Assembly: GCA_013396635.1 (NCBI GenBank)
Contig: WBMW01000154.1
Coordinates: forward strand, 1 to 64,000
Direction: 5' to 3'
Source of the DNA: Penelope pileata
Taxonomy: Eukaryota > Chordata > Aves > Galliformes > Cracidae
DNA: 64,000 nt
How positions within the stretch are numbered: the first letter of the stretch is position 1; the number at the start of each line of letters is the position of its first letter. Of this stretch, positions 47,631-59,092 are shown one piece after another. The notes under the pieces were generated by a model. That model worked only from the letters and a program-made list of their open reading frames with translations, was not told the DNA's origin and made no database searches. The translations under genes and the position numbers were made by a program.

Positions 47631-50600
47631 TCACATTGCCCCCACCTAAACCGAGCACTGGGACTTGCATTTGCATTAGGGCTCTCCACTCTGGTATTTG
47701 AGTCAGTTTTCATCTGCTTGTACTATCAGGTACCTGGCAAGTGGACTGCAAATGACCTGCACTCTAATTACCCTGCATTAACACGAGCCTTTCTATATAG
47801 AGCTTGGCTTATGCCCACCAAGAAAAAGTATACATATTTTCTTAATAAATTCTCCAAATTTCCTTTAGCCTGAGCTAAACCTTCTTATCTAATATCAAGT
47901 AGTTTAAGCATTTCTAACATTCTAAAGACAAGTTAATCCTTTTGTGGGGAAAAGTCAGAAAATGGGCTTAGAATGACATTTTAACAATGTCTGTGGTATG
48001 TTAAGCTGATGAAAAATTCTAACAGTGGTCTTAAAGCTTTTTGGGTAAAACATTACTGTGGTCTTAAAGCGGGGGGAAATATAAGCAACATACCAAATTT
48101 CTAACTATTTGTCAGTAATGTAAAATATTGCTTATTCTACCAACACAAATTGCTTTTTTTTCCCAGTAACTTCAGTTCTCGGGTGTGGTTTTAGTGACAT
48201 GACATATAATATGACTTTTAATGTTTATATTGTCTTAGACTTGCATCTCTTTGTCTCCTGTGATCTCCCTACATTTCCAAAGTAAGTTTTGCTGTCAAGT
48301 GACACTTGATTTATGTATGGTTTTAGAGCCTTTATTTCCTTAACTTTTCTAGTTTTGTTAGACTGTGTTGATTTCGATGCTTTATATAAAAGTTGATGGA
48401 CAGTCATGAGCTCTTCTGTTTGCCTGTACAGAAGAAATAATGTTAGAAGCTTAAGTGTTGATTTGTCCAACATATTCCTCAGTAGTTATAAACTTATCTT
48501 TGCCTTATTGGAGGTCTTTAAGAAACTTTAAAGAAATTTCCTTAACTTAAAGAAATTAGAGGCCTTAGAAACTTATCTTTAAGGCCTCTATTGGAGGTGG
48601 CAACAAAATATAAGGAAAGTTTCCTCATTTTCTATTACTGCTTTCACTCAGCATCTAGAGAAGCACATAAATTAATATATTTAATAAAGCATTAAGGGCT
48701 TTGAAGTTTGGCAAACTGACCTGCAAAGCCACCACACAAGCCACCACAGTTTGAGAGCAAAGCTGTCCTGACCATTAAACCCATGAAATGATCCAACTTT
48801 TATGCATATCTGCTATTTAAACATCCACCAACATACATCTGTTGTCTGAGCTTGGGAACCACTGATGTGTTATCAGAAGGCTGAGTCTATTCCCAAAAGC
48901 CCTCAAGCACCCACTGGATCACTACCCACACCCTGAGTGCCTCTCCCAAGAGCTCACACCCTAGAGCTCACCACAGCTGGGTCTTGGTTTGTTTGCTTTT
49001 TCCAAGCCTGGTTTGCTTTCTAAGCCTGTCAATGGAGGGAGTGTCCTCATGGAGGAATGCAGTTGTGTGTTCTGTTCTGACTGAACTCAACCTGAGAAAC
49101 CCTGAGCTACTTGAGATGGCCACATGACTAGTTTAGGACCTGTAGGAGACCTGTGCCCTCCTGGACACCTCATGGGATCTCAGATGGCTCGAGTGGTGTG
49201 TCTGGTGGAGCTGTATGGAGCTCTCTGGAGTACAACTTGTGAGTGAGAACAGTGCAAGCTGCCTGCATCCGCTGGATGGAAATGGAAGATGGAGCTAGTT
49301 CAGGTTTGGAAATGAGCAGCTAGCAGCTGACAAGCCTCAAATACAGTCCATCTTGCTGTTTGGGAACTGATCTTTGTTGTCCTTAAGAGCACAGTCTCTG
49401 ACCTCATGGTGTGGCAACTTGCAAGTATGGCCTCACTGAAACAAAAGGACCCACTTCAGTATATAGGAGGAACCTAATGAACATGACTGGGGGCTTCACA
49501 TGCTACTAACAGACCTAGTACACCCCCCTCACGCCCAAAACAGGAGACTAAAAAGGTGAGCTAAATTTGGAGTTGCATATTGCTGCTGTGAAGCAGAAAT
49601 CCCAATGTCTGTTCCCCGCTCAGCCAGACTCTTCCTGCAAGAGCTGCAGCAGAAGTAACCGAATTTATTCCCATTTCAATCTGTCAGAAGTTTAGCTCAC
49701 ACTTCCCAATCCTGTGAGAGAGCTGCAGAGAAAAAAATCCTTTCATAATGGAGCAGGATCAGATGCTGTGGGAAAGAGGCTAAATAACACGATAAAAAAT
49801 AGATGACTTCTCAAATCTGCATCTCCTTCAGGGGCATCACCTTAGACTCTCATGCCTTAGTTTCATGATCAACACATGAGTTCTGGTTTGTGGCATCATA
49901 TTTTTCTTATTTTAAAGCAAGCAGATAGGATATTCCTGGTTGACAGTTCCAGAAGGGGCAAATACATGTCTTTTAACACCTTGTACATCACCCACAGGAA
50001 AAAGGCAAGAAAACAGCATACAGAACCCTTCTGCCCAGTGCTGAAACAGCCTGTGGCAATGAGCAGAGCGGAAAAATATCTTCAGTTTCTGCCATACACT
50101 GCCTTTGGTTTATAATGATCCCTTCTTTACCATCAAACATACTGGTAAAAACTTTGGAGCTTAAATTCACCTCTCAGTCACTAAAATTTCAAAGGAGGGG
50201 CAGAAAATTGCAGAGTTATCTACCGAGACCTTTGGTGATTGGCAATGAAAAGTGTTTGATCTCCACCTGACAGTAGCTGAACAGAAGCCACACTCAGTCT
50301 GAACTGCTTAATGAAGGAAGAATTGCAGAGCTTTCATTCCCCTATGGTTCAAGATTAGTAGCAGTGAACAGCAATTTCTGTTTGTTTTAACAATAATATC
50401 CTGTTTTGTAATCCACAGGAAAAGGAATATGAAAGTAGCAGCCTTGGCAGGGAGTGGGGGCCAGGGGACTGCTTCAGAAATCTCAAATCTCAGGAACACA
50501 AAGGCTTGGAGGAATTTCCACATACAGCAAATGCCAAGTGGTAGAGAATATGTCACGACAATGGAAGAGTGAAATTATTTCTTCACTCTGTTAGTACATT

Positions 50601-50759
50601 CTTCCAGGGTCATTTTTTAATTCTTCAGTGACCAATTGACAGGCATTTAGTTCTAAGTGCTTTTAAGTTAGTACCTACTAAATTATTTAAGGATTGCAAA
50701 TATCTTTTTTCCTTAAGATGGGACAACATAATATAATAATAATAGCAATAATAATGATA
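47631..50759. other. Unique AT-rich non-coding sequence
   Basis: No gene is supported. The longest frames are 79-83 codons and featureless. A local duplication with hairpin lies at 48490-48597 and is listed separately. An AAT-type microsatellite begins near 50728. Confidence 0.55.
48490..48597. repeat. Local duplication with 11-base fold-back
   Basis: 'aaacttatcttt' followed by 'attggaggt' occurs twice, starting at 48490 and at 48569. In addition, TAGAGGCCTTA at 48557-48567 and TAAGGCCTCTA at 48580-48590 are perfect reverse complements separated by 12 bases. The pattern suggests a replication-based template switch that copied a nearby segment and inserted part of it in inverted form. Confidence 0.85.
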
Positions 50760-50762
50760 AAA
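50728..50762. repeat. (AAT)n interrupted trinucleotide repeat
   Basis: ATA and ATAAT units run together with three short interruptions. It is a degenerate trinucleotide microsatellite. Confidence 0.75.
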
Positions 50763-50960
50763 ATGGGAGGCTGTAATTTAACTCCAAATAAATGAACAGC
50801 TGAAAAATCAATAGAACACTATTAGCCAAGCTAATAATGATATTAGTGATGGGACTGGCCTATAACATACCTGTTCAGGGTTTACATGGCAAACTAATTA
50901 AAATGTATTTTTCTCCACAGAAGGTAATAACTAGTGAAATTATTCTTTCAGTTCTTGTTC
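50763..50960. promoter_or_regulatory. Candidate conserved-looking non-coding block
   Basis: Repeat-free AT-rich sequence carries several homeodomain-type words, including TAATTA at 50895-50900 and 'ctaataatgatattag' near 50830-50846. It has no sizeable open frame. The enhancer-like reading is an inference from texture only. Confidence 0.22.
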
Positions 50961-52080
50961 AAAGACTGGAAAGAAAAGCAAGTTAGGACTAGAGAAGCCA
51001 TTGAAAAAAAGCTCATGTCTGTCAGAGCAGGGTTTCAAAGGGCTATAAGCTAGAATAAATATTGACACAGTAAGGAAAAAATATACAACAATAGCAATTG
51101 TTCAGAATGGTAACAACTTGGAAGCCAACAGATCCACACTGACCTAAATAAACCTGGCCAGGGGCCAAAGCCCAGAATTTCAAGTTTCTTTTGGATTTTC
51201 GCTTCTCTTGATTTCGGTAAGAACTAGACACAGAAATACCTTTGTGAATCTAGTTCTGAACTGCTAGCTGTGGTTGTTTTCAACCCATTTCCCAACCACA
51301 GCCCTTTCCAGCAAGGAGAAGCTGAGCAATATGAAGGAGATGAGTATTGGGGCAGAAGATGCCATAGAGTTTCTCTGTCTGTTTTCTGCTTTCAAGTCTT
51401 CAATCTGCATTTGTTTTCTTTTAAGCTCGTTACTCCTAATTACACCCTTTCATGCTTTTCTGCATAGCCTCTGTTAGCTCTTTCTCTGCTGTCTGATCAC
51501 TTTCTTCTAACGCTTTTCTCTGACCATCACCAGTCAGGCAGCATGGGCTGCACTGTCAGAGCACATCACTGCTGTGGTCTGTGGTTTTGCAGATTTTGCC
51601 AGATTGAAATGTGGTCAAATATGCTGGCTCACATGCTCAGCAAAGACTTTCATTTTTGTTGTCAAGCACAGGTCATTCCCAACTCAAAATCTAGCTGTTT
51701 TCCTCCAAATCATTGTTTTAGCTCTTTTCATTTTTAGTTCTCATTAGACCAATACCCTACTTAATTAGTCACTGGAAATTATGTCAGCCACGTTTCTTCA
51801 GAATTAAGGCTTCTGACAAAGTCTAAAGCAAAGAAGAATGGCTCTTTTCTTTGTTCTTTCTTCATTCATACAAGCTCCACTTGAAATTGAAAACCTTCAA
51901 TCTCTTCTCACACCAATATTTTGCTGATGTATTTTTAATGGACGTCATCAGCTATTACTGATGTACATAGCCATATTCAACAGAAGGATCTGGTGAACTT
52001 GTCTTGGAAGCAACCCAGTAAAGCCCACAGAATTTGGTTAGTTGCTGTTAACAGCAGGAGATAAGAATTTATAAAGTTGG
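50961..52080. other. Unique non-coding sequence
   Basis: Overlapping plus-strand frames at 51270-51477 and 51543-51737 are short and lack domains. No repeat of known family is recognised. The sequence resembles the rest of the window. Confidence 0.5.
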
Positions 52081-52107
52081 TTTTTTTTTTTAAAAAAAAA
52101 AAAAAAA
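52081..52107. repeat. T11A16 self-complementary homopolymer pair
   Basis: Eleven T are followed directly by sixteen A, giving a perfect 22-base palindrome. The tract is bordered by AAAGTTG on the left (52073-52079) and by the same word on the right (52105-52111, overlapping the last two A). Confidence 0.9.
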
Positions 52108-55079
52108 GTTGATTATAATCCACTACAGTATTAGCAATCTGGGCCTAAAATACAGTTACATCAGTGGACTTTCAAACCAGCAATCAATTCAAAAGAATGC
52201 TATGGAAGAATGCTTTTAATAATTATACTTTATTTTCTAATATGTTCAAACAGTTTGCCACACTGAAAGAGTGTTTGCGTATTACAAGGTTCAAACTTCT
52301 ATGACACCTTTTGCATTCTGCAGATAAAGTGTCATGGGTTCTGATCAACATCTATTGGCCACACTGCTCGAGCACATTCATCAAAGCCCTCCTTGAGCAA
52401 CAAGGTCATTTTAATCGTGCTGATTTAATGGGAGAGAGGAGGAGAAAGAGTTTCAAATCACTTTGATACTTTTACTGCAAAACTGAAGTATAAATGTGGA
52501 TTTGCTAAATGCTTTAGTGGCTGCTAAAAAAGGGAAGGTTTAAGAGTGACAGCATCACAAAAATGCCCCTTTTACAGCTCAGAGAGGCAGCTCAAAGTGT
52601 CTAAACAGGGCTGTGTTCTTGCAAAAAGCTGCTTTTCAAAGGAAAGATTACAGTGGCAAAAACCTTGTGTCTTTTTCCCATTCTCTTTTTTACTGATAGA
52701 TTTCTGTGAGTGAATTAAAGTTCCACTAAAGTCTCACTCTCAGAGATGATTGGGACGCTTAAGCGCTTGTTAAGGCCATATCTACACACTGACATTGTGC
52801 AAATAGATAAACCAGTGTACACCCCATTTTGCATGCAGTTACAGTGCTCACCAGTTTTACTTTAGGAAGGAAAGTAGCTGCAGTGAACGTTTTTAGACTA
52901 AGTATAAATTTTCTTGCTCTAGAGGATGGACTCTGACTGAACAAGAAAATTAATGTTTCCTGAATTGATACCACTACAACAAACCTTTGTGTAGAGCTGA
53001 CATGTATCCCATTGAAAACTGTTTCTGAGAATGGAACTCAGAAGCAGGTATTAGGTGCCTAAAGATAAACGTTGTCAGATGGGATCCTCAGAGGTGCTTT
53101 AGAAGTTATCCAGGAGTTACCCACAATAAAAGTCATTCAGAATGGAGGGTGCACTCCAAAAGCAAGACAGCAGTACACAGGAAAGCGCCTGAAAATAAAT
53201 AGTGTTCAGGAAAAAGGGACTTGAACACCTCTCTCTGTCACAGTGGATAAAGATGCTATTTTTTTTCCCCTGATATGTGCCTATCATGTGCTCAGGTAGC
53301 CACTGCATACATGCCAGAGCTGAGGTGAGAAAAACACCTGGCCAGCAGCACGGTGACATTTTGACAAAGCTGCATTGTACTGGCTTAGGAAGGGTGGCTT
53401 CTTATCTTTCACATACTGCATTCCTTGTTCAAACAAGGAGGTACAAACATTGAAATTAAGGTTCCTGGTAGTCCTCCTTTCTGCCTTCCCATACTGTTTT
53501 ATCCCCTTACCTCTTCTACTTCCTTACAGGGGTAGAGCAGCTAAGATCTCTGAAGACCAGGCACTGGAAACAAGGCCACAGCTAGCTTTTTTTCAAGGAA
53601 AATGTTATTTTTGACAGAGCAACATGCCAAGGAAGGCCAAAAGTTCAAATGACAAAAAAAAACCATCAGGTATTTATTGAACATCATATGAAGAAGCGTA
53701 GGTGCAAATGAGAAGCGTGGCATGCAATAAGAAACCCTGCAGCTGAGGGCTGAGTTACAGCCCTGACCACAAACACAACCTCTGGGGAAAACAGGTTGGT
53801 TATCTCCTGGTTCTGTGGTCATGTTGCACCAGGAAGGTTTTCTCAGGGATGGAGCTCGACATGCAGGGCATGCAGGGGTGTTTTTCGTAGCTGGTCCAGT
53901 GTGGGCCATCAGTCTATGAACCACAGGCATTCAGCAGGGAGTGCCTAACATCATCCTACTCTAACGGCTTGAAAAAGAGTAGCAGCTGTGTGCATCTGAG
54001 ATCTGAGCAACAGTCTCTACAGGTGTTCAGGTCCAATAGTGCCTTCCAAGTTGTTCTGCCATCCCCTGTCCTGCACTGAGATGCTAGAAGAGTGAGGAAA
54101 TGTACCTCAGGGGAGCAATTGTACAGAAAATGATGCAGATTGCAAAACCTCAGCCAAGGCTGGTGTCAATACTGGACTTACTGCACAAGCTCAGTAACTA
54201 GTGATAATCAATTTATTAAGTATTGGGCATTGTTACAATTATTTCACTAGCACCACAGTTGTTCAACGCTTCTGAGAAACAAAACATTAATTTGAATGCA
54301 AAAATATTAATTTATGTGCTTCCTGTTGGGTTCCCTCGTTTGAAAATGTGGGGCTAGGCATTCTCAAGAGTACACAAGGAGCGATCTATGTGGACAAGAA
54401 AGGGGCCTTGGGATCACATGTATCATGGCTGGATATAGCCTAAAAAAACCCCTTCCAACTTTAAATATTATTGTTTTCCTAAATTAACTCTGGCAGATTT
54501 TAATCTAGATCTTGAATCTTTGCCAGGGAACACACACCGCTCCTCACATCCCTGAGAACATTGTGGAGCCTTGTACAGTCAGCTGGCTTAATAATGGAAT
54601 AGCAGACAGTACACTGTATCCCTTCTTCATAAAGTCTTCTTCTCTAATGCTGTTCTTCCTTTAATTCATTGGAGTTTCCCAATTAGCACTCTGTACTGGG
54701 GGACACAAGTCCTGCATTGTCTTTTTAGAGGTTTTTAAGGCAGATCACAGGACTGTTTAGAGGACCTAAAAGGAGGACTTAATACACCAGATCACTTCCT
54801 ACAGTTCAAAGAAGCATCTTTTCAATAATATTGATCAGCAGGTCAGGCAGGATCAGGGAAGGGTTGCTAGGATGCCTTGAGATGCTGCCTAAGAAGGACC
54901 CTTGGTGATGAAAGAAGCAGGGATTTATGGCGACTGGAAAGCTCTGAGAGCACATTGTTTGGGCCTGAATTCAAATGGGGCCATGGTGAAAGGAGGCTGG
55001 TCAAACACAAAGCAAGTGGAGTGCAAACAAGATGCTCTTCAGGGTATACTCTTGCACTGCATAAAATGAATCCTTGAGC
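52108..55079. other. Unique non-coding sequence with possible ancient repeat traces
   Basis: No gene is supported. Frames at 52759-52974 (minus), 53117-53359 (minus), 53375-53614 and 53541-53930 (minus) show no domain. Words such as 'aaggccatatctacacac' (near 52772) and 'attaggtgcctaaag' (near 53050) resemble motifs common in old amniote repeats. They are too short to name a family. Confidence 0.5.
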
Positions 55080-55440
55080 TTACTTTTTGTCCTGCCTAAT
55101 TAAAGCAAATGGAGATGTTGCTCATTGCTTATAGACCACTGTTTTCAGTCCCTGTCAGGGAAAATTGTCCCAGTGAAGCCCTTGGGATATAACCTGAATA
55201 GGGGAGGGAAGGTAGAGCGTGGAGTTTTGCCAGCTCACTGTGAAACTACGCCTGGATTAGTTTCCAATGAATCATCGCAGCCATCTGGGGGAAGGCGGAG
55301 GAATTCCCTCACTTCTTAATCAACCTATCTGCGTTGTAAAAGGGGAATATTTTTCAGTAAATGCACTGTGCGTATCTGGCGCTTGGCCTCTTGTTACTGC
55401 CAGCTGTCTCTCTGATAATGTGTTATAAATGATGGCACAC
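55080..55440. promoter_or_regulatory. Candidate conserved non-coding element
   Basis: The block contains TAATTA at 55097-55102, an OTX/PITX-type GGATTA at 55254-55259 and CpG-bearing words ('actacgcc', 'catcgcag', 'gtgcgtatctggcgc') in balanced-composition, repeat-free sequence. Retained CpGs in an AT-rich, non-island setting are often seen in constrained DNA. The one open frame (55125-55319) has no domain. Conservation was not tested. Confidence 0.3.
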
Positions 55441-58400
55441 CAAGCAGACAGGGCTGCAAGCCCATGTGATTGTATTGCATTATCGAAGTGACAACCAGAA
55501 AGAAAAAGAGCTCTGGCTGCTGAATTGGTCCATAAGTGGATTTTGTGTTGTTGATATTAGTATTTATGTACAAAAATGGCACATAGACATTTTTAATATT
55601 TCTCCAGAAGGAGCCAGAATATTGTTATGGCTTCAGTAGGAAGAAATCTAGGGTAAAGCACAACATAAAACTTGTTTAAAATTCTATTTTCATAGACTAA
55701 AGCAGGCAAAACAATGATTCAAGTATATACTTCTATTTTTACATTTGTAAGCACAGCAATCTTAAGTGATGTAACCTTGCATTATTCCTCAGTGAATTTG
55801 TGCTGACATTATCAAATGCCATGAAGATACTTCCTGTAACATACAGGTGTGACACAAAGCTGTGACTCAGGCAATGAATGGAGATTCACGAGAAGCAGTG
55901 CACATATATCCACAGGTACTCATCTGTGGAACAAACTGGTAAAATCTACTGCAGAATCTGACTTCGAGCCCTTGGGTCAGTACTGCTGTGGGGAAAGTCT
56001 TTTTGCTAACATTCAGGAGATTCCATCACTTCCCAGCACCATAGCCAGACCTGTGGCTCTGCTCTTCCATAGTGACTGTGGTGGCTCTTCTTGTGTGTGG
56101 ATGGGAAAAGGCTTTATCAAGCATAAACTGACTCAGCACAAGCAGAAAACTCAAGCCCATTCTAGTCATAATTGCATACTCTCCAGGTTTCATCTGCATT
56201 TGGAGGAGAAAGTAATAAAATACTAAAGGAAAGGCAGTTCTTAGGATTTCTCTGTTTGGTCTATGATGATCTTACATGGTATGAAGGCTTTTCTGGTCTT
56301 TTATATGAAGTCTAAACATTATTACTCCAAATCTTGGGAACTTCTGCAGCTTCTGAGTGTTTCACAAGATAAAGCAGTCACAGTTTCTTGTGGGAGATAT
56401 CTACGAGTACCCAAACTATGTGGCTTGCATACAACAGTGCACAACAACTCTCACAGCAGGCATTTCTGCATAAGTTCAAAAGCCTCAAAGGGAAACTCAG
56501 AGTTCTTTATCATTTTGGCCATAATTCCTGTGATGTGTACAGGGTTTGTCCTGCTGATGAGGGATGGTGGAGATGGACACGCAACAGAGAAAAAGCATAG
56601 GAGGCAACAATGATCTTAATCCACCTAGAAGTGGATTGATGGTGGGTTCAAAATGGTTATGAGAACAATCAGATCACACCACAGAGAGGTTCTAAAGGGT
56701 ACAATGGAAAGAAAACAAAAATGGAAAATGCACCATGCATTTGCCATAAATCAACGCCTAGAACCTATTCAACATTCAACACAATCTTTAAACAGAAACT
56801 TCTATAAGCTGAAATGACAAATTTTCATGAATTAACACCATTCATGTCATTTGAGGTAATCACTCTAAAGACAGCTGGAAACAATATTTCAAAACAAATT
56901 AATGCAAAGGGTATTAAATGATGTAAATATGTCAAGAGGTATAGACATATTATTTGATGTAATTATACCAAAAGGGACATTTCTACTGAACAAAATCTAA
57001 GTAAATGGTAAAACATCTGTAAGAAAATTTCACAGAAGTTACTCAATGAAAAAATACTCCCTGCTTCATATCCTTATATGACAGTGTTGCTCTCAGACAA
57101 TACACTCACTGCTTCTAGTTCCTGATTTCACACTGGGTAAATGGCCTTGCTGTTATGGCCTTGCACAGGAATGCAGCTTCATCAGTGAAATCAAATAGAT
57201 TTTGAAATCTTTAGGGTCAGAAGGGGAGGTGATGATTATCTTGTGTTATGTAGGAACTGTAAAAAGTTATCTGGTTATTTTCAGAGTGAGAGGAGTGATG
57301 CTTTCTTATATAATACATGTGAACTCTACTGAGACCACAGCCATAGAGGTGAGGTTGAATGGATGGAGCATTGATACTGATTCACAGTAACAGCCAATGG
57401 TCATGGTTAACTGCCAAAAGCGTATCCAGAAGATGTCAGCAACTTCCATGTCTATTTCTAAATGTCATGCTCTAGAAATCTTGCACTTGTTTTAGAGAAT
57501 TGCAGTGGGCCAACCTCACTGAACTGCAGACCTTTCAGCTACAGAAATACTATGTGTTAGCAGTGCTGTTTGTGATGAAACCTTCTTCCTCTATCCTTGT
57601 ACTTCCATCCAAATATCTTCTCTGTTGGGGGAACCATTCAGAATCCATTCAAATGAATTAGATCAGTCCTTAAAGTTAGAAACACTCTCGTGGTGAGAGA
57701 GAAAACAGAAGGAAAAGACTCAGGGGAGGCAGAAAAAGATTGTGGTGACCAGGTTTTCACAGGATCTTAAGCAGGTCTTTGATTATGATTGAGATCTTTG
57801 GTTGTTACTGTAGTACAACTGATAACATTATCCATTAGCTGATTTATGCTGTAACCATGCATGTGTTTTCTTGCTGAAAAACTGTTTAGTAAGTATCCCT
57901 GGAAGCTTTTGTCAAGCCAATTTCTGTCTAGCCAACCTATTCCTCAAAGTAAAGTGACAAACGTGTAGGTCTATAAAAACAGCATACTTAAACTAAGCTT
58001 CCCCTCTCCCCAAAAATCCTTACAGTGATCTTGATATGTATCACGGCCCATTGAGAATAAGATTAACCTTCGTTCAGAGTGATTCTGCAACACAAAAATC
58101 CATTTTAGCATTTGGTTTTAGGTCTGTAATGTAGGGATATATTTTTTTTGTTGTTTAACATAAAATTCAGGAAGTTTACACTCAGCACTTAACCAGAACT
58201 TAAAAATCCAAAATTCAGTCAGCATTGATTTTGCATCCAGCAAGGAATTCTACTATGGTACAAATTATAACTATTCCTAATTCACCCAACACAGCAAGTC
58301 TTCTTTCATCCCACCAGACACTTGCTGGATCATTTCTCTATAACACATAGGCATCCCTTCCCATCTGGTTGTCAGAACTGACAAAATGGTTTGGGAAAGG

Positions 58401-58979
58401 GGGCGAAGGGGGGGCTGTGATCAAAGGACACAAAGAGGTGTGAAGTGTTCGGTTACGTTTTGATGACACATTTAGTATCAGTGTGCATCATTTACAAGCA
58501 CCTTGTTCTGACCATCATTACCATAACACTGTCGAACTGGTACAGTTGTGCATCAGAATTACACAGCAAGTTAAGCATTCTGCTTCTCTTTAACAAAAAA
58601 GTGCTAACTACTATGCTCTAGGAATGGGGGGGCTGAAAAAAGCACCAAAGATATTTGATATGGGAATCTGAGTGAGGATACAAATTCCACTGGATATATA
58701 ATCATCATAACTGCATCTCAAGGCCTGCGAAATAAAGGTGTATCAGTGAAAATAAAAGCACGTTCTTCACGTAACATACTCCAGGGCTGTGTGCAGCAGC
58801 CATCTGAAAGAACCATTGACTTCAGCCTCTCCAGACTTATGCTCTAATGCACAGCCTGTACATCAGCCTATGCTTTTGTATCATCAGATCAGCACACTGA
58901 CTGTAGACACACCATCAATCTGGAAATCATTCTGCCTTAGTCTGAATGATTGCATTTTGCATGAGGCTGTGAAGTATAG
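55441..58979. other. Unique AT-rich non-coding sequence
   Basis: No gene is supported. The frames at 55849-56226 (125 codons) and 56263-56613 (116 codons) are on the same strand and close together, but they show no domain, and the gap between them has several stops in frame and no splice structure. A G-rich stretch lies at 58393-58414. The rest is featureless. Confidence 0.55.
58393..58414 (+). other. Potential G-quadruplex-forming G-runs
   Basis: Runs of three, five and seven G are separated by three and four bases. The seven-G run can supply two three-G blocks, which makes four blocks in all. A second run of seven G with a similar right flank ('gctg') lies about 210 bases to the right, near 58626. 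The potential to fold is a general property of such sequence, not shown here. Confidence 0.45.
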
Positions 58980-59092
58980 GAAGTCAAGGAATATGCCTAA
59001 ACGATTTGCCCCAAGTGAGCTAGCAGAATAACTGCAAACAGAGCTGAGACCTTTTCCCTGCCTAATTCCTTATCCACTGGACCAAATAGGCA
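58980..59092 (-). mobile_element. MIR-type tRNA-derived SINE, reverse orientation
   Basis: The top strand carries, in order, 'atttgccccaagtgagctag', 'caaacagagctgagacc' and 'ccttatccactggacca'. These correspond to the reverse complement of a MIR element: the core (TTGCCCAAGGTCAC-type), the region between, and the tRNA-like head with its B-box and A-box parts ('ccactggacca' corresponds to a TGGTCCAGTGG-type A-box). Divergence is high, with small gaps, as expected of an ancient inactive copy. It is in the opposite orientation to the MIR at 35.24 kb. Confidence 0.65.
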
